Source of the DNA: Erinaceus europaeus | Taxonomy: Eukaryota; Chordata; Mammalia; Eulipotyphla; Erinaceidae | DNA length: 64,000 bases | Reading direction: 5' to 3' | NCBI RefSeq assembly: GCF_950295315.1 | Contig: NC_080164.1 | Span: 55,709,451 to 55,773,450 of the forward strand | Shown: positions 1 through 11,181 of the stretch, in pieces | Numbering within the stretch: the first letter of the stretch is position 1 | Layout of the letters: each line of letters opens with the position of its first letter | Program-made: the position numbers and the translations under genes | Notes under the pieces: model-generated | Told to the model about the DNA's origin: nothing | Seen by the model: only the letters and a program-made list of their open reading frames with translations | The model's database searches: none

Positions 1-71
1 CCATTTTAAACTCTTTACAAGACTACAAGGAACCTTTTCCATTCTCTTTTTTAAAAATTTATTTATTTGTA

Positions 72-345
72 AGTCCGGCGGTAGCTTAGCGGGTTACGCA
101 CACGTGGCGCAAAGTGCAAGGACCCGCATAAAGATCCCAGTTCGAGCCCCCGGCTCCCCACCTGCAGGGGAGTCGCTTCACAGGCGGTGAAGCAGGTCTG
201 CAGGTGTCTTTCTCTCCCCCTCTCTGTCTTCCCCTCCTCTCTCCATTTCTCTCTGGCCTACCTAACAACGACGACATCAATAATAACAACAATAATAACT
301 TCAACAACAATAAAAACAAGGGCAACAAAAGGGTAAATAAATAAA
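72..345 (+). mobile_element. SINE-A, full length
   Basis: tRNA-like head (GGTAGCTTAGCGGG, B box GTTCGAGCCCC), CACCTGCAG body, CT-rich segment and AATAAATA tail are all present. The A box carries a small change from the family form. Confidence 0.85.
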
Positions 346-384
346 TATTTATTTATTATTAGGTAGAGAGAGAAACTGAGGGAG

Positions 385-700
385 GTACACCAATGTGTCT
401 TGGAGCTCTGCTTCCCCAGAGCCCTTCCCCACTAGGGAAAGAGAGAGACAGGCTGGGACTATGGATACATCTGCCAACACCCATGTTCACCAGGAAAGCA
501 AGTTACAGAGACCAGACCTTCCACCTTCTGCACCTCATAATGACTCTGGGTCCATACTCCCAGAGGGTCAAAGAATAGGAAAGCTATCAGAGGAGGGGAT
601 GGGATATGGGGTTCTGGCGGTGAGAATTGTGCGAAGTTGTACTCTTGTCATCGTATGGTTTTGTCATTGTTTCCTTTTTATAAATTTAAAAAAAAATTAA
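385..700 (+). mobile_element. Retroposon E, 3' portion
   Basis: Carries the E landmarks in order: CCCCACTAGGGAAAGAGAG, CATAATGACTCTGGGTCCA, a degenerate TCTGGCGGTGAGAATTG and an A-rich end. 5' truncated. Confidence 0.65.
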
Positions 701-864
701 AAATTGAGGGGGGTAAAGAAGGAGAGAGACAGAGAGACACCTGCAGCCCTGCTTAATCATTCGTAAAGCTTTCCCCCCTGCAGGTGGGAACCAGAGGCTT
801 GAATCTGGGTTCTTGCACACTGTAAAGTGTACGCTTAACCAGGTGCGCCACTAACTGGCCCCCC
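701..864 (-). mobile_element. SINE-B
   Basis: Antisense copy reading from CT/GA-rich sequence through CACCTGCAG to the head CCAGGTGCGCCAC...TGGCCCC. It abuts the E tail on the left. Confidence 0.7.
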
Positions 865-889
865 ATTCTCTTTAAAATCCGTATTTTTC

Positions 890-1096
890 AGGGCTGGGTG
901 GTGGCACACCTGGTTAAGCACACATGTTACAGTGCTCAAGGTCTTGGGTTCAAGCCCCCAGTCCCCACCTGCAGAGGGAATGCTTCATGAGTGATGAAGC
1001 AGGGTTTCAGGTATCTCTTTGTCTGTCTCTGTATCTTCCCATTCCTCTCAATTTCTGGCAGTCTCTATCCAATAAAAATAAAGATAATAAAAAATG
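890..1096 (+). mobile_element. SINE-B, full length
   Basis: GGGCTGGGTGGTGGCACACCTGG head, TTCAAGCCCCC B box, CACCTGCAG body and TCTATCCAATAAAAATAAA end are intact. Confidence 0.85.
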
Positions 1097-1440
1097 TTTT
1101 TTTTATAAATCTATATTTTCTAATCCTGGAACCTCTGGGACTTTGCTTATATTCCTTTATGTCTCTCCTCCTGATCTCTTACCCTATTATACTGTCCCTG
1201 TTGGTCTCAATTAAATTAATGCAACCAGTGTCATCATGCCAAGTTATGCAGCTACTGCCTTTTTGCTGTAGATTGTGTCCAGAGACTACAGTCCTGAGAT
1301 GTTAACCTCCCAACTCCTTTAACATGGTGACATATTTCCTAATACATGAGACTACCTAGTTCCATTTCAGATGGTGTGTATTCTAACAAAGTTACAGAGC
1401 CTAGATATAGGCTAGGGTCTATACTACTATGTCTATTCAT
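1097..1440. other. Unassigned intergenic sequence
   Basis: No gene, RNA or recognisable repeat was seen. ORFs here are short and lack any protein resemblance. Confidence 0.5.
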
Positions 1441-2654
1441 ATTTAACACAGGAGCCTATGTAACCACTTCAACCCTGTAGGTCTGAGCTCACCTTCCATG
1501 ATTATAACTAGGAACATTCTACGCTGCACACATTTCAGGATCCATCTTCCTTGAGTGGCAGAATATGCTGACCCAGCCTCTCTTCAAAGAGTGGGGCAGT
1601 TTCTACCACTGTTGTCCTACATTGATGGCAAGGTCCTATAGAGGCCCACAAGAGGCTTTATGAGGTTGTTCCTGGTAGAGATGACCAATGGTGGTGGAGA
1701 GAGGGAAATATATCTCTCTTTTGCCATCACTGGTCACTTCCATTGGGAATGTCCTCATTAGCCCTTTTGTGGGCCTCTCTAGGACCTTTCCCTTATTATA
1801 CATTAGCAGTGGTAAGGACTGCTCCACTTTCTGAAGGGAGGCTGGGTCATCCTACTGTGCTACTTGAGGAAGACTTGCCCTGTAATATGTATAGCCTAGA
1901 ATGTTCAAGCTGAGATGATAAACTATGAGTTTGGACTGACAGGGACCTGGAGGCTCCTATGCTAAATATGAATACACATGGGCCCCAGGGCAAATCAATG
2001 TTGTTAACAGAATATATATTTCAAGTTTGGGAGTTACTTCCTGTCCTAATTTGGCTTTCAAGTCTTTTTCTCCACTTTGACATAATTCTCTCAGATAATA
2101 TTTCTAGTCCGCCCTCATGTTAGCTGTCAAACTCAAGCAAAGATTACTAAAGTCATGGCCCCTAAGAACATACCTAAAATAGCTTTTTTTCCATCCTAGG
2201 GTCCCTATTCTTGTCTGATCTGTTCCTGTTCTATGATTCCTGTTTATTAAACATCTTGACCTGCTTAATATCTTACTGCTTTTCAGCCACCAATAAACAG
2301 ATGCTACTATAGTTCCATCCTGACCTCCCTGGGCAGATGAACTCACCAACATTTCCTAGAACCAGAGAAATATAGAAATAGGCTGGAGGTATGGATTAAC
2401 CTGCCAACATCCATGTCCAGCAAAGAAGCAATTACAGAAGTCAGAACTCCTACATTCTGCACCCCAAAATGAATTTTGGTCCATACTCCCAAAAGAGGGG
2501 AAAGAAAGGAAATGACCAGATGGCTCTGTACCTGAAATGTTTGTCACTAGGAATCTTTGTTTTTATACCATCACTGAAAGGGACTCAAACTGGAAAACAC
2601 CAAAGAAGTCAAGCACTATTTTGCTCATCTGAAAGAAGAGGGAAAAAAAAGGGT

Positions 2655-2768
2655 AAGGGTAGATAGCATAATGGTTATGCAAAGGGACTCTTGTGCCTGA
2701 AGTTTGAAAGTCCCTGCATCACCATAAGCCAGAGCTGAATAGTGATCTGGTTAAAAAAAAAAAAAAAG
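2655..2768 (+). mobile_element. SINE-D
   Basis: GGTAGATAGCATAATGGTTATGC head, CATAAGCCAGAGCTGA hairpin region and A15 tail. Confidence 0.8.
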
Positions 2769-2862
2769 AGAGAGGATAAAGGACACTCAGCACTCAGTAA
2801 CAGTAATAGGTATAGGTGTGATTTAGAGAGGAAGTGAAGGCAGGAATATGGGCAAAAATGGG

Positions 2863-2863
<1 letters not shown>

Positions 2864-2900
<37 letters not shown>

Positions 2901-2935
2901 ACGGAGAGAGAGAGACAGAGAGAGAGAGAGAGGGA
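2864..2935. repeat. (CA)n followed by (GA)n
   Basis: About 19 CA units run directly into GA-rich sequence. Confidence 0.95.
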
Positions 2936-2959
2936 GATGGAGAGAAAGTCAACCCATAT

Positions 2960-3120
2960 AGTGGTCTGGGAGGTGGTGCAGAGGATAAAGCATTGGATTC
3001 TCAACCATGAGGTCCTGAGTTCAATCCCTGGCAGGATATGTACTAGAGTGATGTCTGGTTCTTTCTCTCTCTCCACCTATCTTTCTCATGAATAAATAAA
3101 TAAATTCTTTATTTTAAAAA
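2960..3120 (+). mobile_element. SINE-C with TSD
   Basis: Full copy with GTGGTCTGGGAGGTGG start and AATAAATAAATAAATTC end. TSD AGTCAACCCATAT at 2947-2959 is repeated with one change at 3121-3133. Confidence 0.88.
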
Positions 3121-3271
3121 AGTCAACTCATATCTGTGACCTGGGGGAGAACTAGTGCAGTTTCCACTGGAGGGGGATAGGGACACAGAACTCTGGTGGT
3201 GGGAATAGTGTGGAATAGTGTGGAATTATTGCCTTATAATTTTTTAAATCACTAATAAAAAAAAGCCCTGA

Positions 3272-3412
3272 TGGGCCAGAAAAGTAGTGTAGTAGTTGTA
3301 CACCAGACTTTAATGCCTCAAGCTAATGGGTACCAGATTTAATTCCTGTGAGAACTGAGCTGTGATCTGGTCTCTTGCTCTCTGATAATAGGAAATAATA
3401 AAATTCTTTCTT
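3272..3412 (+). mobile_element. SINE-D, diverged
   Basis: Recognisable from GTAGTAGTTGTACACCAGAC, a degraded B box and GAGAACTGAGCTGTGATCTGG. Older than the copy at 2655. Confidence 0.6.
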
Positions 3413-3420
3413 TCTTCCTT

Positions 3421-3640
3421 TTTTTTTTTTTTTTTTTTGCCACCAGGGTTATCATCAAGGTTCAATGCCTGCATAACTCCACTGTACAGGGTGAGAAACA
3501 GAGAGATAGAAAAGGAGAGAAAGAGACTATTTCACTTCTCATGAAACTTCCCTACAGGCAATCCTATTCAAACCTAGTTCTCAAATCTCAGTCCTCCCAC
3601 AAAGTAGTGTGTGTGCTCTCTACTAGTAAGCCACCTACCA
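3421..3640 (-). mobile_element. SINE-A+ type, diverged
   Basis: Poly-T then GCCACCAGGGTTATCATC (distal module antisense), GA-rich region, CTTCACTTCTCATGAA body and a decayed head. Confidence 0.55.
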
Positions 3641-3699
3641 GCACCAATAAACAAGAAAGGAAGAAAGGGAATAAAGAAAGAAAACAAGCTCATAGACTT

Positions 3700-3747
3700 T
3701 TAAATATATATATATATATATTTACATATATATATATATATATATTA
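3700..3747. repeat. (TA)n
   Basis: Two TA runs separated by TTTACA, directly upstream of the next SINE. Confidence 0.9.
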
Positions 3748-3749
3748 TA

Positions 3750-4027
3750 GGGAGTTGGGTGGTAGCGCAGCAGGTTAAGTGTACGTGGCACATGTGGCGC
3801 GAAGCGCAAGGACCGGCTTAAGGATCCTGGTTTGAGCCCCGGCCTCCCCGCCTCCAGTGGAGGCGCTTCACAGGCGGTGAAGCAAGTATGCAGGTGTCTT
3901 TCTCTCCCCCTCTCTGTCTTCCCCTTCTCTCTCTGTTTCTCTCTGTCCTATCTAATAATGATGACATCAATAATAACTACAACAACAATAAAAAACAAGG
4001 GCAACAAAGGGGAAAATTTAAAAAAAT
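3750..4027 (+). mobile_element. SINE-A
   Basis: Intact A box TAGCGCAGCAG and B-like GGTTTGAGCCCC. The head carries a small extra GGCACATGT segment before GGCGCGAAGCGC. Confidence 0.85.
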
Positions 4028-4029
4028 TA

Positions 4030-4237
4030 AAAATATATTATTTATTAGACAGAGACAGAGAGAAATTTAGAAAGGAGGGAGAGATAGAGAGGGAAAGAGA
4101 CAGAGAGAGAGAGAGAGAGAGACCTACAGCCCTACTTCACCACTCATGAAGCTTTCCCCCCTGCAGATGGGGGCCAGGGGCTTAAACCCAGGTCCTTGAG
4201 CAATGTAATGTAACCAAGTGCACCACACCCTGGCCCC
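4030..4237 (-). mobile_element. SINE-B with expanded GA tract
   Basis: Antisense copy whose GA region is expanded (4100-4122) and whose head ends TGCACCACACCCTGGCCCC. Confidence 0.75.
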
Positions 4238-4463
4238 ACCCATAGATTCTTGACTTCACAGGAAAAAGGAGATTTGGAAAAAAAAAAAAAAGGAGGGAGC
4301 TATTAGGGTGAAAAGGGTATGACAGACTTCGATGGAGGGGGTATTCACACTTAGCTGCTGGGTTTGGTATAGAGCACACATTGGGAAGAGTAGTGAGAAT
4401 AGACCTTTAAAATATATAGCCTTATAAACTGTTATCTCAATTAAAAAAATTAAAAACAAAACT

Positions 4464-4575
4464 GAGGCCAAGGAGGTGACTCATTGCTAGAGTACAGTTT
4501 TGCAAGTCTGAGGTCTCTGATTCAATTCTTCACACTGCACATGACAGAGTAGTAGAGCTTTCATAAAATAATATT
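4464..4575 (+). mobile_element. Degraded tRNA-type SINE
   Basis: Head-like GGAGGTGACTCATTGCTAGAG and B-like GATTCAATTCTTC are spaced as in SINE-C/F. Family uncertain. Confidence 0.4.
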
Positions 4576-4577
4576 TA

Positions 4578-4946
4578 AAAGGGCTGGATGGTAGTGCAGT
4601 GGGTTAAGCGCATGTGGTACAAAGCGCAAGGACTGGCTTAAGGGCTCCAGGTTCGAGCCCCTGGCTCCCCATCTGCAGGGGGTCACTTCACAAGTGGTGA
4701 AGCAGGTCTGCAAGTGTCTATCTTTCTCTCCCCCTCTCTGTCTTCCCCTCCTCTCTTGATTTCTTTCTGTCCTATCCAACAACAACAACAGCTATAACAA
4801 CAATAACAATAATGACCATAACAAGGGCAACAAAATGGGAAAAATAGCCTCCAGGAGCAGTGGATTTGTAGTGCTGGCACCAAGCCCCAGCGATAACCCT
4901 GAAGGCAATACATAAATAAAATAAAATTTAATAAAATTTTAAAAAA
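4578..4946 (+). mobile_element. SINE-A+ full length
   Basis: SINE-A body with GGGCAACAAAATGGG, then the distal module GCCTCCAGGAGCAGTGG...GATAACCCTGAAGGC and an AATAAAATA tail. Confidence 0.85.
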
Positions 4947-5149
4947 TAAAGTAAAAGTTGGTTGTTGCCAAGGTGGTGGCTTAGTAGTAGAGTACATTCC
5001 ATACAAATATTTGATCCTGCAGTCAGAAAAAGGATTTTGGCTTTACAGCAGAGTTCCCATGTTCAGGAAGCAGTCTGGGAAGAGAAGAAGGAGATCTGGG
5101 GTACACTCCTGCCACTCCTCAAACAAGGGTTCTGTTTAAGGGACATCAG

Positions 5150-6551
5150 TTGCCAGAATAATACTGCTCTTATTCAGAACTCCTCTCCTCCACCCACAAC
5201 TCACATACAAAGCATAATCCTGCACCAACTAAAAATTAAAACAAATGGGTAAAACCAGGAAATCTCCAATACTAAGAAATCAGAATAGCCAGGCACTTAA
5301 TGACGCAGCTCCAGAGAAGAATTTAGGAGTTACATTGTCAGAAATTTTGAAGAAATACAAAGCTCTCAATTTAATATGGAGATGGTTTCTCTCTGTGTCT
5401 TTCTCTCTCTGCATCTCTCTCAAAAGTAAAATAAAATAAATTTTAATATGGAGAAATGGATTAAAAAGAAATCCATGCTCTCAAACACTCCCTGAACAAG
5501 GCAATGGAAAACATGAAACAGAGATAAAAGATGTGAAGGACATTTTGAATGCATTCCAATCTCAAATAACAAGTCAAGGCAGTAGACTTACCCATGTAGA
5601 AGAGAGAACATCAGAAATAGAAGACAAAATGACTACACTCTTTGACTTCAAAGTAGAAAAAGAAAAAAGGTTTTAGGAAAGATGAGACTGAAGACTCAGA
5701 AAAGCAAGTATCGGGAGTCGGGCGGTAGCACTGCGGGTTAAGTGCAGGTGGTGCAAAAGCGCAAGGACTGGCGTAAGGATCCCAGTTCAAGCCTCCAGCT
5801 CCCCACCTGCAGGGGAGTCACTTCACAGGCGGTGAAGCAGGTCTGCAGGTGTCTCTCTTTCTCTCCCCCTCTCTGTCTTCCCCTCCTCTCTCCATTTCTC
5901 TCTGTCCTATCCAGCAACAACATCAATAACAACAATAACTACAACAATAAAAAAAAACAAAGGCAACAAAAGGGAATAAATAAATAAATATTTAAAAAGA
6001 AAGAAAAGCAAATATCAGAACTATAGAGGTCTCAGAAGGAGAAGAGGGAAAGAGGGGAGTAGAAACCATATTCAAAGAAATAGAAAATTTTCCAAATCTA
6101 GGATGTGGTCAGGATGTAAAGATTCAGGAGCCAGAGAGACCTCCCCAATTTCCTAAACTCTAATAGGCCGACAACAAGATACATCATTGTGAAACTATAC
6201 AAATCAAAGACACAAGAAAAAAATTTACAAGTTGTCAGGAAAAAGTAGAAAGTGACTTCTAACAACACTATAGTCAGATTAATGTCAGACATTTCTGCAG
6301 GAACTATGAAGACCAGGAGAGAGTGGAATGGTAGATTCAAGGTTCTAGAGGACAAATGCCAGTCACACATACTTTCACTTGTAAAATTGTCATTTAGATA
6401 TGAGGAAGCAATCAAAACATTACCAGACATGCATAAGCTAAAGGAGTTTTCCATGACCAGACCTGCCTTAGAAAAGTTACTGAAAGGAATGCCACAGAGA
6501 AAGAAGCAAAGGTGGCACACAATAAAGGAAAACCAGAAATACATGTCATAG
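5150..6551 (+). pseudogene. L1 ORF1-type element (HAL1-like), degraded
   Basis: Non-LTR retrotransposon relic encoding only ORF1-like protein (an RNA-binding chaperone in live elements). Near 5320 the text TTACATTGTCAGAAATTTTG opens the coiled-coil part. 6252-6551 reads as the C-terminal domain: residues RREWNGRFKVLEDK, KLSFRYE, then TRPALEKLLKGMPQ correspond in order to the REW, KLSF and TRPAL-ELL blocks of mammalian L1 ORF1p. No ORF2 follows, as in HAL1 elements. Frameshifts and stops break the frame, and a SINE-A splits it at 5713. Confidence 0.6.
5713..6003 (+). mobile_element. SINE-A with TSD inside the HAL1-like relic
   Basis: TSD AAAAGCAAGTATC at 5700-5712 recurs with one change at 6004-6016. 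The insertion therefore post-dates the ORF1 element. Confidence 0.9.
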
Positions 6552-6629
6552 AAGTAAGAGACAACTTTAAGGTATGAAAGGGGTATAGAATGTTCAAACA
6601 TAAAATGGTGAGACAAGAATAGTTTAAGT

Positions 6630-6725
6630 TTCTTAGATGTATTTATATATAACATATGTGTATATGTTATGTAATTTAATATTTTTATCATAGTATATGT
6701 GATATATATTATATGTATATTAAAA
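6630..6725. repeat. AT-rich low-complexity tract
   Basis: Imperfect TATATG/ATATAC runs with no coding pattern. Confidence 0.75.
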
Positions 6726-6783
6726 TACTTTTTATCTTGAGGCTCTTGAATTTGGTCCTTGTATTCAAGGGCTATAAAAATTT

Positions 6784-7131
6784 GGGGGGGGGTTGGGCAG
6801 TAATGCAGCAGGTTAAGCCACACGGCACAAAACACAAGGACCAGTGTAAGGATCCCAGTTTGAGCCCCTGACTCCCCACCTGCAGGGGAGGTCACCTCAC
6901 AAGTGGTGAAGCAGGTCTGCAGGTGTCTATCTTTCTCTCCCCCTCTCTGTCTTCCCTTCCTCTCTTCATTTCTCTCTGTCCTATGCAATAACAACAACAA
7001 TAATAACCACCACAACAATAAAACAACAAGGGCAACAAAAGGGAGGGGGAGTCTCCAAGAGCAGTGAGTTTGTGGTACAGGCACGGAGCCCCAGCAATAA
7101 CCCTGGAGGCAATAAACTAAAATACATAAAA
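6784..7131 (+). mobile_element. SINE-A+
   Basis: Diverged head (GTAATGCAGCAGGTTAAG), standard body, distal module ending ATAACCCTGGAGGC. Confidence 0.82.
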
Positions 7132-7135
7132 AATA

Positions 7136-7330
7136 ACTTTTTTATTATCTTTGTTGGATAGACAGCCAGAAATTGAAAACATGGGGGAGATACAGAGGGA
7201 GAGAGACACCTGCAGCCCTTCTTCACCACCTGTGAAGCATCTCCCCTGCAGGTGGGGATTTGGGGCTTGAGCCCAGGTCCGTGCGCATTCTAACATGTGA
7301 GCTCACCCAGGTGCGCTACCACCCGGCCCC
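7136..7330 (-). mobile_element. SINE-B
   Basis: Antisense; ends with head CCCAGGTGCGCTACCACCCGG. It abuts the tail of the preceding SINE-A+, giving a tail-to-tail pair. Confidence 0.8.
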
Positions 7331-7349
7331 TATTTAAAAAAAATTTTTT

Positions 7350-7614
7350 TTAATATTCATTTATTTCCTTTTGTTGCCCTTGTTATTTTATTGTTGTAGT
7401 GATTGTTGTTGTTGTTATTGATGTCGTTGTTGTTGATAGGACAGAGAGAAATGGAGAGAGGAGGGGAAGACAGAGAGGGGGAGAAAGACACCTGCAGACC
7501 TGTTTCACCGCTTGTGAAACAACTCCCCTGCAGGTGGAGAGCTGGGGGAACCTTAAGCCAGTCCTTGCGCTTTGAGCCACATGCACTTAACCCACTGTGC
7601 TACCGCCCGACTCC
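7350..7614 (-). mobile_element. SINE-A
   Basis: Antisense full copy from CCTTTTGTTGCCC to GCTACCGCCCGACTCCC. Confidence 0.85.
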
Positions 7615-7739
7615 CTATTTTTTTTTTCTTAATCAAGACCAAGTGGCTTGGTCCACTTCAAGGACTCTTGTTGCTATTGTTTATATATGTTGCCAAATGA
7701 CCTGTGTTTCTCTAAAAGACAACTAACCAGTAGATGGTT

Positions 7740-7915
7740 TTTCTCATATGTGCAATATAAAAAAAACTGGAACGGATGAAGTCAAACTGTCACTAAGACT
7801 TTGTGGAAACTCTGGTAGTTTTCCTTGAGAGAAGAGAAGGCCTGAGGGTGGGGAAAAGGGCACAGAACTGTTGTGGTATGTGTGGTGTGGAACTATACCC
7901 CTGGAATCTTTTTTA
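7740..7915 (+). mobile_element. Decayed E/L1-type 3' end
   Basis: GGCACAGAACTGTTGTGG...GTGTGGAACTATACCCC follows the E 3' pattern with heavy divergence. Confidence 0.4.
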
Positions 7916-8063
7916 AAAAAATATATTTATTTATTCCCTTTTGTTGCCCTTGTTGTTTTATTGTTGTAGTTATTATTGTTGTTATTAATTTTGTTGTTGG
8001 ATAGGACAGAGAGAAATCAAGAGAGGAGGGGAGACAGAGGAAGAGAAAGACAGACACCTGCAG
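7916..8063 (-). mobile_element. SINE-A, 5' truncated
   Basis: Tail and CT-rich region are present but the copy stops at ACACCTGCAG; the tRNA head is missing. Confidence 0.8.
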
Positions 8064-8411
8064 AAAAAAAATCACCTTTGTTGTAACTCTAAACTGAAAG
8101 CAAAATTTATGTACAGTTTTATATAAGGATCATTGAAATACAGAATTCTTAAATATCTTTTTAGATGCAAAAATGATCTTATAATAATAATTTCTGGAAT
8201 AAAAATCTACATGGATACCTACTGTATAGGGGAAACTGCTGATGTGGTTTATCATTAGCATGTGGGTGATTTCAATGTTTACATTTTTTTCTGCTTTTTT
8301 TTTTGCTCCAGTTTTTTTTTTTTTTTAAAGACTCAAAGTATAAAATATGAAATAGCAGGCAGTCTTCTCTTTCTTTGTAACAAAGCAACTAACCTGGAAC
8401 CAACAGAATTG
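8064..8411. other. Unassigned AT-rich sequence
   Basis: Nothing recognised apart from short T runs. Confidence 0.5.
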
Positions 8412-8556
8412 TATCTGGGAATAAGTTAGAAATGCAAATTCTTGAACCCACCTCAGATTTGCCAAATTAAAAACTCTGGGACTGGGCCTAGCAATCTGTG
8501 TGAAACAAGTGTTCCAGATGATTCTGATGCCTCTTCAAATTGGAGAACCACTGCTC
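8412..8556 (+). mobile_element. MER5-type hAT DNA transposon, 3' part
   Basis: TTAGAAATGCAAATTCTTG, AAAACTCTGGGACTGGGC, AGCAATCTGTG and a terminal GGAGAACCACTG match the MER5A layout and its terminal repeat. The 5' end is lost. Confidence 0.7.
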
Positions 8557-8575
8557 TAAAGAACAGCATGAAATT

Positions 8576-8870
8576 GGGGGATTAGGTGGTAGTGCATGCA
8601 GTTAAGCGCATGTGATACTAAACGCAAGGACTTGCTCAAGGATCAAGGTTCGAGCCCCTGGCTTGCCACCTGTAGGGGGGACACTTTAAAAGTGGTGAGG
8701 TAGGTCTGCAGGTGTCTATCTTTCTCCTCTCTCTCCCCCCCCCTCAGTTTCTCTCTGTCCTATCCAATGGAAATTTAAAAAAAAAGGAAAAAAATGGCCA
8801 CCAGAAGCTGTGGATTTGTTTTGCCAGCACTGAGGCCCCAGCAATGACCCTGGAGGGGAAAAAAAAAAGT
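8576..8870 (+). mobile_element. SINE-A+ (short CAA region)
   Basis: Body is joined almost directly to the distal module (GCCACCAGAAGCTGTGG...CAATGACCCTGGAGG) without the CAA-repeat region. Confidence 0.75.
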
Positions 8871-9049
8871 AGCATGATATCACTTGGCTACTTTGGTCAC
8901 CCCTTCAAAGAATCCAGTCTGAGAATAGGTGCTTCATTTGCTGTCTGTTTTTTTTTTTCCCCATTCCTCACCCCACTTATCAGTACCCAAATCAAACCTA
9001 TACCAGTAGTTCTCATCCTGGCAGCAATGAGATTTGAAAAAGTCTCCCC

Positions 9050-9280
9050 CAGGCTGGGAGTATGGATCTGTCAATGCCCAGTGGGGAAGCAACTACAAAG
9101 CCAGACCTCCTACCTTCCTCACCCCATAATGACCCTGGGTCCATACTCCCATAGGGTTAAAGAATAGGAAAGCTATCAGGGAAGGGGATGGGATACAGAA
9201 CTCTGGTAGTGGGAATTGTACCCCTCTTATCTTATGGTCTTGTCAATATTTCTATTTAATTAATTAATTAAAAAAAAAGA
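9050..9280 (+). mobile_element. Retroposon E, 3' end
   Basis: CATAATGACCCTGGGTCCA, GGGATACAGAACTCTGGTAG and a TTAATTAATTAAAAAAAA tail. Confidence 0.7.
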
Positions 9281-9843
9281 AAAATGTTTCCCCAAATTGG
9301 TCTCTGGCATCCAGGTGTTTCTTATGTGTACTAGAGCTGATAAACTCTGTTCTATATTCAGGTACTTTTGTGGTTGAGACAGATGATTATTAACACCTGC
9401 CCCAAATTCTTTTGGCTGCTTCCTGCAAGCTCTTTGAAGCAGAACTCGGGCCTCTAGTGACTGCTTGTCCAGATCTAAAGGTGTTTCCTGAGGACCAGTT
9501 TGGTCTTGCATGCAGGTACCTCTGCAGACCACAACAATGAGTAGGAACACTCCCCTCAGGCAAGGCACACAAGGCAGGCTTTTCATCTGCACATCAGGAC
9601 CAACTCTGCTGCACTTGCCAGATGCAAGTGAGAGAATGTAGGTTCAGCTCTCAGTTTCTAGAGAGAAAATGTCAACACATAATGTTAACTAGCCTTGTCT
9701 CCATTATCTAAGGGATACAGATCTCTTCATGGAAGTTCACAGAAGACCTGCTTGTAGGCCTATCTAGGTTGTTTCTACCCCACCCCCAATTTTTCTGCCA
9801 AGTACAGGAATCACCACTCACATTCTTCAGGGAGTTCTTAAGC
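9281..9843. other. Unassigned intergenic sequence
   Basis: No supported feature. The minus-strand ORF at 9260-9592 has no recognisable domain. Confidence 0.45.
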
Positions 9844-9947
9844 CAGTGGTTCTAAGATGTGGTTCTCAAAATGTAGTGGTGGTGGGGTGTTATCAGTTGT
9901 ATAAATATATCTGGGATTTTATTAGCGTGGACTCCTAGGGCTCAAGA

Positions 9948-10125
9948 AAACCCACCCAGTAGAGCACACACTGTACAATATACATGGGTTTGAGCTCCAA
10001 GATGTCTTTCTCTATAAACAGAAGAAAAAGCAAAAACAAACAAACAAACAAAGGCCACCAGAAGCAGTAGATTCATAATGTAATAACCGAGCCCTAGTAA
10101 TTAACCCTAGTGGCAATTAAAATTA
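9948..10125 (+). mobile_element. Degraded SINE with distal module
   Basis: (AAAC)n then GCCACCAGAAGCAGTAG...CAATTAAAA identifies the A+ distal module; the head is badly decayed. Confidence 0.5.
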
Positions 10126-10129
10126 TTTT

Positions 10130-10420
10130 AGGGGGTTGGGCTGTAGCGCACCTGGTTAAGCACAGGGTGTACGAATTGCAAAGATCTGGGTTTGAGCTTC
10201 TGGCTCCCCACTTGCAGGGTGGGGGGGGAGGGAGGTTGGTTACAAGTGATGAAGCAGGTCTGCAGATGTCTATCTGTCTTCCCCTCCTCTCTCAATTTCT
10301 CTCTGTCCTATCCAACAATAACTACAAGGAAAAAAATGGCCACCAGGAGCAGTGGATTCGTAGTGCAGGCACCTAGCCTCAGTGATAACCCTGGAAGGAA
10401 AAAAAAAAAAAGGAAGAAAA
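10130..10420 (+). mobile_element. SINE-A+ (B-like head)
   Basis: GTAGCGCACCTGGTTAAGC head, G-rich insertion in the body, short AACAATAACTAC region and distal module before an A tail. Confidence 0.78.
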
Positions 10421-10529
10421 AATAATTTTAAGCAAAACTGCTCTCATACCAGAACTTCTATTGATATATTAGAAACAGATCTCCAGGTGATTATGATGCA
10501 TACTCACATTTATTTAAGAACTGCTTAAG

Positions 10530-11180
10530 AAATTGCTTCTTAAATTTGTTAGATATACACAATATCAAGCCCTAAATCTGGTCGACTAAACTAAAATCCT
10601 GAGGTCAATGGGGTGTGCATTTGAGTTTGAAAAGCACTGCAACTGATTTCCCTTCCTTATTTAGGCAGAACTAGAATACCAGAAAGGTTCATTTTTGGAA
10701 ATCAGCCTCTCAGAAACCTACAAGAATGCTAGCACAAGGCAATTTAAGAGCAAGAAACAAATATCAGAAAGGTTTTCTATATCTGTAGAAAATAATTTCT
10801 ACTTCCATTTACCACCCCCTTGGATAAAGATTCATCCTAACAATTAGAGTTTATAGCAGGTATGTGTGTCCTTAAAATTGATTAATGGTTTACAAGACTA
10901 TAAGATTGCAGGGGTATAGTCTGTTTTTTAAAAGAAATTTAAGCTGCAGAACTCATTATACTTTGGTTGCCAAGACACTTAAAGTTTACTTTAATTCTAA
11001 GAAATGTTCTTTGTCTAAGTTCTCTCACACTGCTTTCCTTCTCCTTACAGTGATCTTTGTATTTTAATTCTGGCAATGATTCTATTGTGGCTACATTTTT
11101 TAAAAACTATTGTAAGTAGCCTCAGCTATTGTGAGAAGACAGGGGCTGATTAGAAATAAGTATGTGTTTGTTTTGCTATG
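10530..11180. other. Unassigned intergenic sequence
   Basis: No gene or repeat recognised; moderately AT-rich. Confidence 0.5.
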
Positions 11181-11181
11181 T

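Larger units (their letters stand above)
1440..3265 (+). mobile_element. Old composite E-type element with nested SINEs
   Basis: 1450-1830 matches 44105-44400, 2105-2350 matches 47850-48060, and 2350-2560 is the common E block. Further on, the block with GGACACTCAGCACTCAGTAAC and ACTCTGGTGGTGGGAATAG matches 20520-20900. Together this looks like one long old element opened by SINE-D (2655) and SINE-C (2960). Whether the two 3' blocks belong to one family is an inference. Confidence 0.45.
9844..10520 (+). mobile_element. MER5-type relic split by SINEs
   Basis: CAGTGGTTCTAAGATGTGG at the left and TCCAGGTGATTATGATGCA at the right are MER5-like ends; the interior holds two SINE insertions. Confidence 0.45.

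Noticed and set aside
6098..7084. 328-codon minus-strand ORF, the longest in the window
   Set aside because: It runs antisense across the HAL1-like relic, AT-rich DNA and a SINE-A+; the sequence is low-complexity and has no domain.
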